Part shown: positions 9,892 through 17,195 of the stretch, piece by piece | How the letters are laid out: every line of letters begins with the position of its first letter | How positions within the stretch are numbered: position 1 is the first letter of the stretch | From: Pseudomonas syringae | GTDB lineage: Bacteria; Pseudomonadota; Gammaproteobacteria; Pseudomonadales; Pseudomonadaceae | Length of the DNA stretch: 64,000 bases | Assembly: GCF_000737245.1 (NCBI RefSeq) | Contig: NZ_JPQU01000089.1 | Span: 143,711 to 207,710, forward strand | Direction: 5' to 3' | Notes under the pieces: model-generated | What the model saw: only the letters and a program-made list of their open reading frames with translations | Database searches by the model: none | What the model was told of the DNA's origin: nothing | Made by a program: the position numbers and the translations under genes

Positions 9892-9987
9892 GACGTGGGA
9901 CCGGCTTCAGCCGGGAAAGGGTCAGTACATCCAATGCATGTCTATCGTCTGAAATGCCGCCTTCCCGGCTGAAGCCGGTCCCACGTC
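9892..9987. repeat. REP palindrome, family D (GGACCGGCTTCAGCCGGGAA type)
   Basis: GACGTGGGACCGGCTTCAGC and its complement are separated by about 45 bases. It lies in the prpB-prpC gap, a third palindrome class within the same operon. Confidence 0.88.
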
Positions 9988-10010
9988 GCCAGCCCAAGCT
10001 CGGCGCTGCT

Positions 10011-10904
10011 TCAGGATTTCTTCTGCGCAAACAACGCATCCAGCTTCTGCTCGAAGGTGTGGTAATCAATCGCGTCATACAGCTCCATGCGGGTCTGCAT
10101 GGTGTCCACCACATTCTTCTGGCTGCCGTCGCGGCGGATCGCGCCGTAGACGTTTTCCGCGGCCTTGTTCATGGCGCGGAATGCCGATAAAGGATAGAGC
10201 ACAAGCGACACATCGGCGCTGCGCAGCTCATCCACGGTAAACAGCGGCGTGGCGCCAAACTCGGTGATATTGGCCAGAATCGGCGCTTTCACCCGTGCCG
10301 CGAACAGCTTGTACATCTCCAACTCGGTGATGGCCTCAGGGAAGACCATGTCGGCACCGGCTTCGATACAGGCAGCGGCGCGCTCCAGCGCAGACTCCAG
10401 ACCTTCCACCGCCAGCGCATCGGTGCGAGCCATGATCACAAAGCTGTCATCAAGACGCGCGTCCACGGCAGCCTTGATTCGATCGACCATTTCCTGCTGG
10501 GACACAATTTCTTTATTAGGGCGATGACCGCAACGCTTGGCGCCCACCTGATCCTCGATATGGATGGCCGCCGCGCCGAACTTGCTCATGGAGCGCACGG
10601 TGCGGGCGACGTTGAATGCCGACGAACCAAAACCGGTATCCACATCCACCAGCAGCGGCAAGTCGCAGACGTCAGTGATGCGTCGTACGTCGGTCAATAC
10701 GTCGTCCAGGCCGGTGATGCCCAGATCCGGTATGCCCAACGATCCCGCAGCCACGCCGCCGCCAGACAGATAAATCGCCTTGAAACCAGCGCGCTTGGCC
10801 AGCAATGCATGGTTAGCATTGATCGCGCCCACCACCTGCAACGGGTGTTCGCTGGCCACGGCATCACGGAAGCGTTGGCCGGGAGTGTTTTTATTGGAAT
10901 TCAT
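10011..10904 (-). CDS. prpB: 2-methylisocitrate lyase
   Basis: Cleaves 2-methylisocitrate to pyruvate and succinate, the last step of the methylcitrate cycle. It is an isocitrate-lyase superfamily barrel of 297 residues. The active-site loop reads GAKRCGHRPNKE near residue 125. The metal-site segment LLVDVDTGFG is near residue 85, and ARTDALAVEG follows near residue 160. The ATG overlaps the stop codon of the upstream GntR gene by one base (TAATG) and has GGAG in the regulator's last codons, so the two are probably translationally coupled. Confidence 0.97.
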   Translation of the reverse strand: MNSNKNTPGQRFRDAVASEHPLQVVGAINANHALLAKRAGFKAIYLSGGGVAAGSLGIPDLGITGLDDVLTDVRRITDVCDLPLLVDVDTGFGSSAFNVARTVRSMSKFGAAAIHIEDQVGAKRCGHRPNKEIVSQQEMVDRIKAAVDARLDDSFVIMARTDALAVEGLESALERAAACIEAGADMVFPEAITELEMYKLFAARVKAPILANITEFGATPLFTVDELRSADVSLVLYPLSAFRAMNKAAENVYGAIRRDGSQKNVVDTMQTRMELYDAIDYHTFEQKLDALFAQKKS

Positions 10905-11629
10905 TATTCATCTCCAGAAGAGTGGGTTTGGGGGGCGAGCTGCTGTTCCAGGTAGTGCCGCTCAATATTGCGTTTCGAAGCGCCGATATGCCGACGCATC
11001 AACAATTCTGCCAGTTCGCCGTCACGATCAGCGATGGCGTCGAGAATCCGGTGGTGTTCGGCAAAAGCCTGGCGCGGCCGGTTGGGCGTCGCGGAAAACT
11101 GGATGCGATACATGCGCACCAGTTGATACAGGTCACCGCAAAGCATTTGCGTGAGGGTTTTGTTGCCGCTGCCCTGGATGATCCGATAATGAAAATCGAA
11201 ATCGCCTTCCTGCTGGTAATAACCGACTCCGGCCTGGAATGCGGCATCGCGCTCATGGGTGTCCAGCACCCGGCGCAGATCATCAATTTCCGCGGCTGTC
11301 ATCCGCTCCGCTGCCAGCCGACAGGCCATGCCTTCCAGAGATTCGCGAATTTCATAAAGCTCAATCAGCTCGGCATGGCTCAGCGACACCACCCGCGCGC
11401 CCACATGGGGCACGCGCACTAGCAAGCGTTGACCTTCAAGACGATGAATCGCCTCCCGCAAAGGCCCACGGCTGATGCCGTAAGTGCGCGCCAGCTCCGG
11501 CTCGGAAATCTTGCTACCGGGGGCGATCTCACCTTTGATAATGGCGGATTGAATGCGGCGGAAGACGTTTTCGGAGAGGGTTTCCGAGTCGTCCAAGGGT
11601 GGGGCGATGTTTTGCGCATGAGCCAACAT
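10904..11629 (-). CDS. GntR/FadR-family regulator of the prp operon
   Basis: Transcription factor of 241 residues, with an N-terminal winged helix (SENVFRRIQSAIIKGEIAPGS, ARTYGISRGPLREAIHRLEGQ) and an all-helical FCD effector domain. It is the first gene of the methylcitrate operon, so it probably controls propionate breakdown in response to a pathway intermediate. The ATG at 11629 is preferred; an in-frame TTG lies four codons upstream. A TTGTCGACAA-type palindrome lies 70 bases upstream, and a one-mismatch copy overlaps the start codon, which suggests autoregulation. It is unrelated to the sigma-54-type PrpR of enteric bacteria. Confidence 0.9.
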   Translation of the reverse strand: MLAHAQNIAPPLDDSETLSENVFRRIQSAIIKGEIAPGSKISEPELARTYGISRGPLREAIHRLEGQRLLVRVPHVGARVVSLSHAELIELYEIRESLEGMACRLAAERMTAAEIDDLRRVLDTHERDAAFQAGVGYYQQEGDFDFHYRIIQGSGNKTLTQMLCGDLYQLVRMYRIQFSATPNRPRQAFAEHHRILDAIADRDGELAELLMRRHIGASKRNIERHYLEQQLAPQTHSSGDE

Positions 11630-11639
11630 TGTCGACACC
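11628..11639. promoter_or_regulatory. candidate GntR operator, imperfect copy
   Basis: ATTGTCGACACC overlaps the regulator's start codon. It matches the FadR-subfamily pattern TnGTnnACnA except at the last base. Confidence 0.5.
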
Positions 11640-11700
11640 AATAAAATAATATGGGCGAAATTTAGACCCGTTACGGCTTTCAGTCAAAGTAATCCATCGG

Positions 11701-11712
11701 ATTGTCGACAAT
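11701..11712. promoter_or_regulatory. candidate GntR operator, perfect palindrome
   Basis: ATTGTCGACAAT is a perfect 12-base palindrome containing TTGTCGACAA, a full match to the known FadR-subfamily consensus TnGTnnACnA. It is 71 bases upstream of the regulator's start codon. Confidence 0.65.
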
Positions 11713-11734
11713 AGTCTTATAACTGCCATTCCCC

Positions 11735-11816
11735 GTAGGCGCGCGCTTGCCCGCGATGAACGATGACGGGGTAGTCTGACGTAGCGAGGCTGCATCGCGG
11801 GCAAGCGCGCTCCTAC
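11735..11816. repeat. REP palindrome, family B
   Basis: GTAGGCGCGCGCTTGCCCGC pairs with the complementary arm ending GCGCTCCTAC. It lies between the prp operator and the 11.95 kb gene. Confidence 0.85.
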
Positions 11817-11953
11817 AAAACCACCCAACCGGCCCCTTCCCCACCTTCATGCTAGAATCCGGCTCCAGTTGATGAGCAGTAATAGCACTGCGCCAGCCAA
11901 ACAAAGATCAAAGGGTGACGCTCTGGATGTTCGCCCTAACCGTGCCAGGATTT

Positions 11954-12490
11954 ATGACACTCAAAGCCTTTCCCACCCTGCTCTGCCTTCTTTTTCTCCC
12001 TTCGATTGGCATGGCTGCCGAGAAGACCGTTTATGGCCTCAACGAATACGCCCAACTCAACGACATTGACCTGCAAGTCGCCGCCAAGCTCGACACCGGG
12101 GCCAAGACTGCTTCACTGAGTGCTCGGGATATCAAGCATTTCAAACGCAATGGCGAAAGCTGGGTGCGGTTCTATCTGGCGATCGATGACGCCCACGCAC
12201 ACCCTATCGAACGGCCGCTGGCCAGGGTCAGCAAGATCAAGCGCCGGGCCGATGATCGAGACCCGGACGATGAAAAAAAGTACACCGCACGCCCGGTGAT
12301 CAGCCTGGATGTGTGCATGGGTGCATCTTTACGCACCATCGAAGTGAACTTGACCGACCGAAGTGCTTTCCAATACCCGCTTTTGATCGGCTCCGAGGCG
12401 TTGAAACGCTTTGATGCGCTGGTTGATCCAAGCCTTAAATACGCAGCGGGCAAGCCTGGCTGTGCAATTACCGCTCAAAGAACCGAGTAA
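11954..12490 (+). CDS. retropepsin-like ATP-dependent zinc protease family protein (RimB-like)
   Basis: Secreted or periplasmic protein of 178 residues of the family annotated as ATP-dependent zinc protease, which has a retropepsin-like fold. A signal peptide is visible (MTLKAFPTLLCLLFLPSIG, cleavage near AA-EK). The aspartic-protease-like motif KLDTGAKTASLSA is at about residues 45-57, and a second conserved segment is LIGSEALKRFDALVDPS. The ATG at 11954 has AGGA just upstream; an in-frame GTG at 11915 is less likely because it would bury the signal peptide. The next gene starts four bases after the stop. Family members are commonly encoded beside RimK-like ligases, and this one is. Its true activity, proteolytic or binding, is not established. 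Confidence 0.85.
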   Translation: MTLKAFPTLLCLLFLPSIGMAAEKTVYGLNEYAQLNDIDLQVAAKLDTGAKTASLSARDIKHFKRNGESWVRFYLAIDDAHAHPIERPLARVSKIKRRADDRDPDDEKKYTARPVISLDVCMGASLRTIEVNLTDRSAFQYPLLIGSEALKRFDALVDPSLKYAAGKPGCAITAQRTE

Positions 12491-12494
12491 CTCC

Positions 12495-14048
12495 ATGCGC
12501 TCTCTTACGTTGCACCTGAAAATCCTGATTGGTGTCCTGGTGACACTGGGGATCGCAATCACGGCCTATCAGATTCTGGCGCTCGGCATCCCGGTGACCG
12601 AGGATGAAACCGACGACTTGTGGAATATCGACGCTAAAGTCGAATTCGTCGCCAATAACAACAAGGACTCGGTCAAGCTGCAGATGTTCGTGCCGCCACT
12701 GGCGCGGGACTACATCAGCCTCAATGAGAGCTTTATCTCCAACAACTATGGGGTCAGCGTCAACCGGGTCGATGGCAATCGCAAAGTGACCTGGTCGGCA
12801 CGCCGTGCCACCGGCAATCAAACGCTGTATTACCGGCTGGTGCTGACCAAGCGCTACAGCGGTGAAAAACTCAAGGCCAAGGGGCCGATTTTCCGTGACA
12901 GCATCGCGGTGGAAGGCCCGGAAAAAATCGCCGCAGAAGCCCTGCTCGCGCCGATTCGCCAGCATTCGGCGGACGTGGAAACCTTCGTCACCGAAGCCAT
13001 CAAGCGGGTCAACAACCTCTCTGACAACAACGTCAAACTACTGCTGGCCGGTGACACTTCCAGCGCCAACAAGGCGCGGATCACCGAGCTGCTGCTCTCG
13101 ATCGCCCACGTGCCTATGGAAAAGGTCCACACCATTCGACTGGTAGCCGACCAGCCGCAGAGCCCGGAACTCTGGCTGCGCAGCTTCAATGGCAAGGATT
13201 GGCTGTATTTCAACCCGGACACCGGCGAACAAGGGCTCCCTCAAGACCGCCTGCTGTGGTGGACCGGCGACGAAAACCTGATCACTCTCGACGGCGGTAA
13301 AAAAGCCGTGGTGACCTTCAGCCTGAACAACAGCGAGATGAACGCCATCCGTCTGGCCAAGCTCACCGACGCCAGCACCGACGCGGACTTCCTGGAATAT
13401 TCGCTGTACGGCCTGCCCCTGCAAACTCAGCAGACCTTCATGATCATGGTCATGATCCCGATTGGCGTACTGGTGATCCTGATCCTGCGCAACCTCATCG
13501 GCCTGCAAACCCTGGGCACCTTCACCCCCGTACTGATTGCCCTGGCCTTCCGGGAAACCCAACTGGGCTTTGGCATCATCCTGTTTACGGTGATCACCGC
13601 ACTGGGTCTGTCGTTACGCTCCTATCTGGAACACCTGAAACTGCAAATGCTCCCGCGCCTGTCGGTGGTGCTGACCTTCGTGGTGGTGCTGATCGCCGCC
13701 ATCAGCCTGTTCAGCCACAAGCTTGGGCTTGAGCGCGGGCTGTCCGTGGCACTGTTCCCGATGGTGATTCTGACCATGACCATCGAACGCCTGTCCATCA
13801 CATGGGAAGAGCGCGGCGGCGGCCATGCCATGAAAGTCGCCATTGGCACGCTGTTTGCAGCCTCTCTGGCGCACATCATCATGAGCGTGCCGCAGCTGAT
13901 CTACTTTGTTTTCACCTTCCCTTCCGTGCTGCTGATTCTGGTGGGCTTCATGTTGGCGATGGGTCGCTATCGCGGCTATCGCCTGACTGAGCTGGTGCGC
14001 TTCAAGGCCTTCCTCAAGGAAGAGTCCAAGCAAGAGCAAATCAAATGA
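12495..14048 (+). CDS. membrane-anchored inactive transglutaminase with 7TM domain
   Basis: The protein has 517 residues. It begins with a signal anchor (LKILIGVLVTLGIAITAYQI) and continues with an extracytoplasmic transglutaminase-like domain (about residues 30-310). The C-terminal half has roughly seven membrane helices, starting at MIMVMIPIGVLVILIL. The region where active transglutaminases carry the catalytic Cys reads LLLAGDTSSANKARITELLL and has no cysteine, so the fold is probably a binding module. It overlaps the next gene by four bases (ATGA) and is coupled to the gene before it. Genomic surveys of ATP-grasp ligases have described this three-gene association. The anchored module probably presents substrate to, or receives product from, the ligase. 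Confidence 0.85.
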   Translation: MRSLTLHLKILIGVLVTLGIAITAYQILALGIPVTEDETDDLWNIDAKVEFVANNNKDSVKLQMFVPPLARDYISLNESFISNNYGVSVNRVDGNRKVTWSARRATGNQTLYYRLVLTKRYSGEKLKAKGPIFRDSIAVEGPEKIAAEALLAPIRQHSADVETFVTEAIKRVNNLSDNNVKLLLAGDTSSANKARITELLLSIAHVPMEKVHTIRLVADQPQSPELWLRSFNGKDWLYFNPDTGEQGLPQDRLLWWTGDENLITLDGGKKAVVTFSLNNSEMNAIRLAKLTDASTDADFLEYSLYGLPLQTQQTFMIMVMIPIGVLVILILRNLIGLQTLGTFTPVLIALAFRETQLGFGIILFTVITALGLSLRSYLEHLKLQMLPRLSVVLTFVVVLIAAISLFSHKLGLERGLSVALFPMVILTMTIERLSITWEERGGGHAMKVAIGTLFAASLAHIIMSVPQLIYFVFTFPSVLLILVGFMLAMGRYRGYRLTELVRFKAFLKEESKQEQIK

Positions 14049-15022
14049 TCGGCTGGTGGAAAACCTGGAAGGCCCTGGAAGCCAGGGGCATCATGGGCAT
14101 CAACCGGCGTAACGCGGACTATGTGCTCAAGTACAACAAGCGCAGCCTGTACCCGATTGTCGATGACAAGATCATCACCAAGGAACGGGCCATTGCCGCG
14201 GGTATCAACGTCCCCGAAATGTACGGAGTGATTTCCACCGAGAAGCAGATCGACAAGCTCGACGAGATCATTGGCGGGCGCAGCGACTTCGTGATAAAGC
14301 CCGCACAGGGCGCGGGCGGCGACGGGATTCTGGTGATTGCTGATCGTTTCGAGGATCGTTATCGGACCGTTTCCGGACGCATCATCAGCCATTCGGAAAT
14401 CGAGCATCAGGTCTCCAGCATTCTCACCGGACTCTATTCTCTGGGCGGGCACCGGGACCGGGCGCTGATCGAATACCGGGTCACGCCCGATCAGATCTTT
14501 AAAAGCATCAGCTACGAAGGCGTGCCGGACATCCGGGTGATCGTGCTGATGGGTTATCCGGTGATGGCCATGTTGCGCTTGCCGACCCGGCAGTCCGGCG
14601 GCAAGGCCAACCTGCACCAGGGCGCGATCGGCGTCGGCGTCGATCTTGCCACCGGCATAACCCTGCGCGGCACCTGGCTGAACAACATCATCACCAAACA
14701 CCCGGACACTACCAATGCGGTGGATGGCGTGCAGCTACCCAACTGGGACGGCTTCATGAAACTCGCCGCCGAATGCTACGAGCTCTGCGGCCTGGGCTAC
14801 ATCGGCGTGGACATGGTGCTGGACCAGGAACAGGGCCCGCTGATCCTCGAACTAAACGCCCGACCCGGGCTGAATATCCAGATTGCCAACGACTGCGGCC
14901 TGACCCATCGCACCCAGGCAGTGGAAGCGCGACTGGAGCAGTTGGCGCTCAATGGCGAGGTGGAGACGCCGGAACAGCGGGTGAGGTTTGTGCAGGACGT
15001 GTTTGGGCATGTGCAGAGCTGA
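14045..15022 (+). CDS. alpha-L-glutamate ligase-like ATP-grasp protein (RimK-related)
   Basis: ATP-grasp amidoligase-like protein of 325 residues, predicted cytosolic. The nucleotide-binding lysine loop is FVIKPAQGAGGDGILVI (about residues 80-96). The metal-binding strand is ILELNARPGLNIQIAN (about residues 275-290), the ExN pattern of the superfamily. RimK relatives add glutamate or other amino acids to a protein or peptide terminus; the substrate here is unknown. It is the last gene of a unit with four-base spacing and then a four-base overlap, which argues for a stoichiometric pathway or complex with the two preceding proteins. Confidence 0.87.
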   Translation: MIGWWKTWKALEARGIMGINRRNADYVLKYNKRSLYPIVDDKIITKERAIAAGINVPEMYGVISTEKQIDKLDEIIGGRSDFVIKPAQGAGGDGILVIADRFEDRYRTVSGRIISHSEIEHQVSSILTGLYSLGGHRDRALIEYRVTPDQIFKSISYEGVPDIRVIVLMGYPVMAMLRLPTRQSGGKANLHQGAIGVGVDLATGITLRGTWLNNIITKHPDTTNAVDGVQLPNWDGFMKLAAECYELCGLGYIGVDMVLDQEQGPLILELNARPGLNIQIANDCGLTHRTQAVEARLEQLALNGEVETPEQRVRFVQDVFGHVQS

Positions 15023-15064
15023 GGTCACCGCTTGCCATAGAGAGCCTGGCTAGCCCCCCGAATC

Positions 15065-15157
15065 TGTGTGGAGCGAATTGATACGCGAAGGCCATATTCA
15101 GACTGATAAAAATCCGTCGAGCGTACCGGCCTCTTCGCGAATGAATTCGCTCCCACG
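15065..15157. repeat. REP palindrome, family E, with a diverged left arm
   Basis: The left arm GTGGAGCGAATTGATACGCG is imperfect against the right arm CGCGAATGAATTCGCTCCCA. Confidence 0.7.
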
Positions 15158-15190
15158 GGGTACGCGGTTTATCTGACAGACGGCCATACC

Positions 15191-15279
15191 TGTGGGAGCC
15201 GAGCTTGCTCGCGAAGAACGATAACGCGGTTTATCTGACAGACCGCAGCGTCTATATCGCGGGCAAGCACCGCACACCC
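15191..15279. repeat. chimeric REP, left arm family A and right arm family F
   Basis: The left arm GTGGGAGCCGAGCTTGCTCG faces an unlike right arm, ATCGCGGGCAAGCACCGC. With the neighbouring element it fills the 300-base gap 15023-15326; no gene is visible there. Confidence 0.6.
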
Positions 15280-15326
15280 GGGTATCTGAACCCGTGGGAC
15301 TGGCCGTGGTGAGCGGCAAGCCAGGC

Positions 15327-16790
15327 TCACGGCGCCATCGAAACTTTGTTGTATCGGGGAAAGTTCGGCAGGCCCTCTGGCGGCCAGGTCACGCCCTCAT
15401 CGAAGCTGACGTAGACCAGCATGCTGAAGGGGGTGTTGTGCATGAGCCTGCTCATGAAATCCCGACTCGCAGTGATATTGCCGGTTGAGCCGATACCGGC
15501 GGTCAACTCATCGGCAGTCACTGGATGGCTGGTCACTGCGACATGCTCAATCTCATCGCCGGCATTGTCCACACCCGTCACCACAATCTTGACCCGCTGA
15601 CTGGTCGCAATTAATGGCCACCTTGCCATCTTGAGCTTTGCGCCACCGAGGGGAATATCCTGAAGCCGAAGAATCCCCGCCATAACGCCCTCACAGCTCA
15701 GAGATGGCAGCGTGTCTTTATCCAGCGGACCGATCTGAAGCTGACGCACCTGCGATGGATGAGGGTTACTGGACGCTTCCACGACGTCGTACCTGACCGT
15801 GATCTGTCTGTCGATGTGCGGCGCAACATAATCCCTAGGGATCAGGTACCGGCGGCTACCTGTCGGCGTAGGCGTCGCGGTGCGGTAGGCGCCGAACTGG
15901 CCCAGCTCAGCCCACTGCACCCAGATGACTTCACCGGGGTTCAATGGAAAATCCGGAACAATCACTGTTCCTCCCGAATCTGCCACCTCAGGCACCAAAG
16001 TGACGCGCTCTCCTGAACCCGACGCCCGCTCAATATCGGGCCACTCGTAATCTCTGGATATCGGCGCGACGCTCACATCCAGGATGACTGGCGAAGCGTG
16101 ATGGCTGGGGTTACCTGCACGGTCGCGAATCTGGTAATACGCGTATCGATCGCCATCACCACGACGGACGATCATGTCGCCATCGAACGTAGCGGTTAAA
16201 GGTTTGCCCATATCAAGCAGTTTCAGCGTGTATGAGCCGGCCTCCTCGCGGCTACCTGCAGCTCGATCCCAGAACCAGGTCAATACATCGCCGGGTTTGA
16301 TAGGGGCGTAATTCGGGATAACCGCTTCGACCTTGTTTCCATGGTTTTGCAGATATTGAGCCGTCACCCCGTTAGAGATAATTTCGGCTGGGAAAATTAG
16401 CCGTTCGTTACTCGTATTCAGAACAGGCTCCATCGTGTCGATGGTAATCGAATAAGGACTGGAGTCGACTTCGGCGGCGTTATAGGAAATAAAATGGTAA
16501 TAGATCTCATGCTCCCCCTGCCTCAGCAGATTCTGCGGGACCACCACGAACAAGGTGTCAGGTGCCACAGCGCCGTGCCATGACCTCTCGGCAGCGAGGG
16601 ATCCATCCCAATACAAGGTCAATTTTTCTTCGGCTGTGCCCGGGTTGACTATTGGAAACATAGGAAACCACACTTCCAGATCGGCCTGAGCGGCGCTGAC
16701 AGGAAGCAGGTTGGCTTCTCCGCCCTCAATGTCGGGAAGCACTTGTTTGACATAAGGTGGCGGCAGTAATCGATGATCATTAGTCGACAT
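15327..16790 (-). CDS. hypothetical Ig-like multidomain protein
   Basis: I cannot name this 487-residue protein. It looks like tandem beta-sandwich domains of about 110 residues. Three begin near residues 15, 130 and 265, and each contains a P-x-D-[TV]-L/G-[DE]-V strand pattern (VAPDTLFVVVPQN, IKPGDVLTWFWD, LNPGEVIWVQWAE). A distinct C-terminal domain carries the segments LVYVSFDEGVTW and NKVSMAP. There is no signal peptide, membrane helix or cysteine pair. The ATG at 16790 follows a strong AGGAGG; the in-frame upstream start lies inside the preceding terminator. A related 3' fragment is at 18771. It begins the accessory region and may be a toxin-complex or adhesin-type accessory protein. Confidence 0.7.
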   Translation of the reverse strand: MSTNDHRLLPPPYVKQVLPDIEGGEANLLPVSAAQADLEVWFPMFPIVNPGTAEEKLTLYWDGSLAAERSWHGAVAPDTLFVVVPQNLLRQGEHEIYYHFISYNAAEVDSSPYSITIDTMEPVLNTSNERLIFPAEIISNGVTAQYLQNHGNKVEAVIPNYAPIKPGDVLTWFWDRAAGSREEAGSYTLKLLDMGKPLTATFDGDMIVRRGDGDRYAYYQIRDRAGNPSHHASPVILDVSVAPISRDYEWPDIERASGSGERVTLVPEVADSGGTVIVPDFPLNPGEVIWVQWAELGQFGAYRTATPTPTGSRRYLIPRDYVAPHIDRQITVRYDVVEASSNPHPSQVRQLQIGPLDKDTLPSLSCEGVMAGILRLQDIPLGGAKLKMARWPLIATSQRVKIVVTGVDNAGDEIEHVAVTSHPVTADELTAGIGSTGNITASRDFMSRLMHNTPFSMLVYVSFDEGVTWPPEGLPNFPRYNKVSMAP

Positions 16791-16805
16791 GGAGATACCT
16801 CCTGT

Positions 16806-16837
16806 AAAAAACAAAGGGCCGCAGCGGCCCTTTGTTC
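16806..16837 (-). terminator. intrinsic terminator of the autotransporter remnant
   Basis: On the minus strand ACAAAGGGCCGC-TGCGGCCCTTTGT is followed by TTTTTT. It still sits just after the barrel stop codon and ahead of the Ig-like gene's AGGAGG. Confidence 0.88.
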
Positions 16838-16844
16838 TTCCTTC

Positions 16845-17195
16845 TTACCAGCTGTAGCGCAGACCTACATTCGCGCCCCAAGGCTGTTCGATATTGTTGC
16901 CATTGCTGTAATCCAGATCGACATGCGCTTGCAGCTTGTCGGTCAACTGGATGGCAACACCCGCGCCCAACTCACCCCGTGAGCCGGACAAATCGTTGTT
17001 GAACACATTGTTATTGACTTGCACTTTATTGTTATTGGCAAACTCGTGGGCAAAGGAAATTCCTTGCTGAGTCTGGGTGTAACCCACACCCGAGGACGCC
17101 GAGACGTCGTACTTATTGCCGTAAGTGCGCATCCAGCCACCGGCCTTGCCACCATCCATACGCAGTTCGCCCATGCGGCTACGCAAGGTGCTCAA
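16845..17195 (-). pseudogene. autotransporter beta-barrel remnant, internally deleted
   Basis: The frame encodes about 116 residues from two ends of one autotransporter beta-domain. The start (STLRSRMGELRMDGGKAGGW, then RTYGNKYDVSASSGVGYTQ) matches the barrel's linker and first strands. The end (NNNVFNNDLSGSRGELGAGV and the C-terminal NVGLRYSW) matches the last strands. Family barrels run about 250-280 residues, so around 150 central residues are missing, with the frame kept near QQGISF-AHEFANNN. There is no passenger, signal peptide or convincing start: the first codon is an internal TTG. Its original terminator remains. It is almost certainly not functional. Confidence 0.85.

Noticed and set aside
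12495..14048. active transglutaminase or protease
   Set aside because: No cysteine is present where the catalytic Cys should be.
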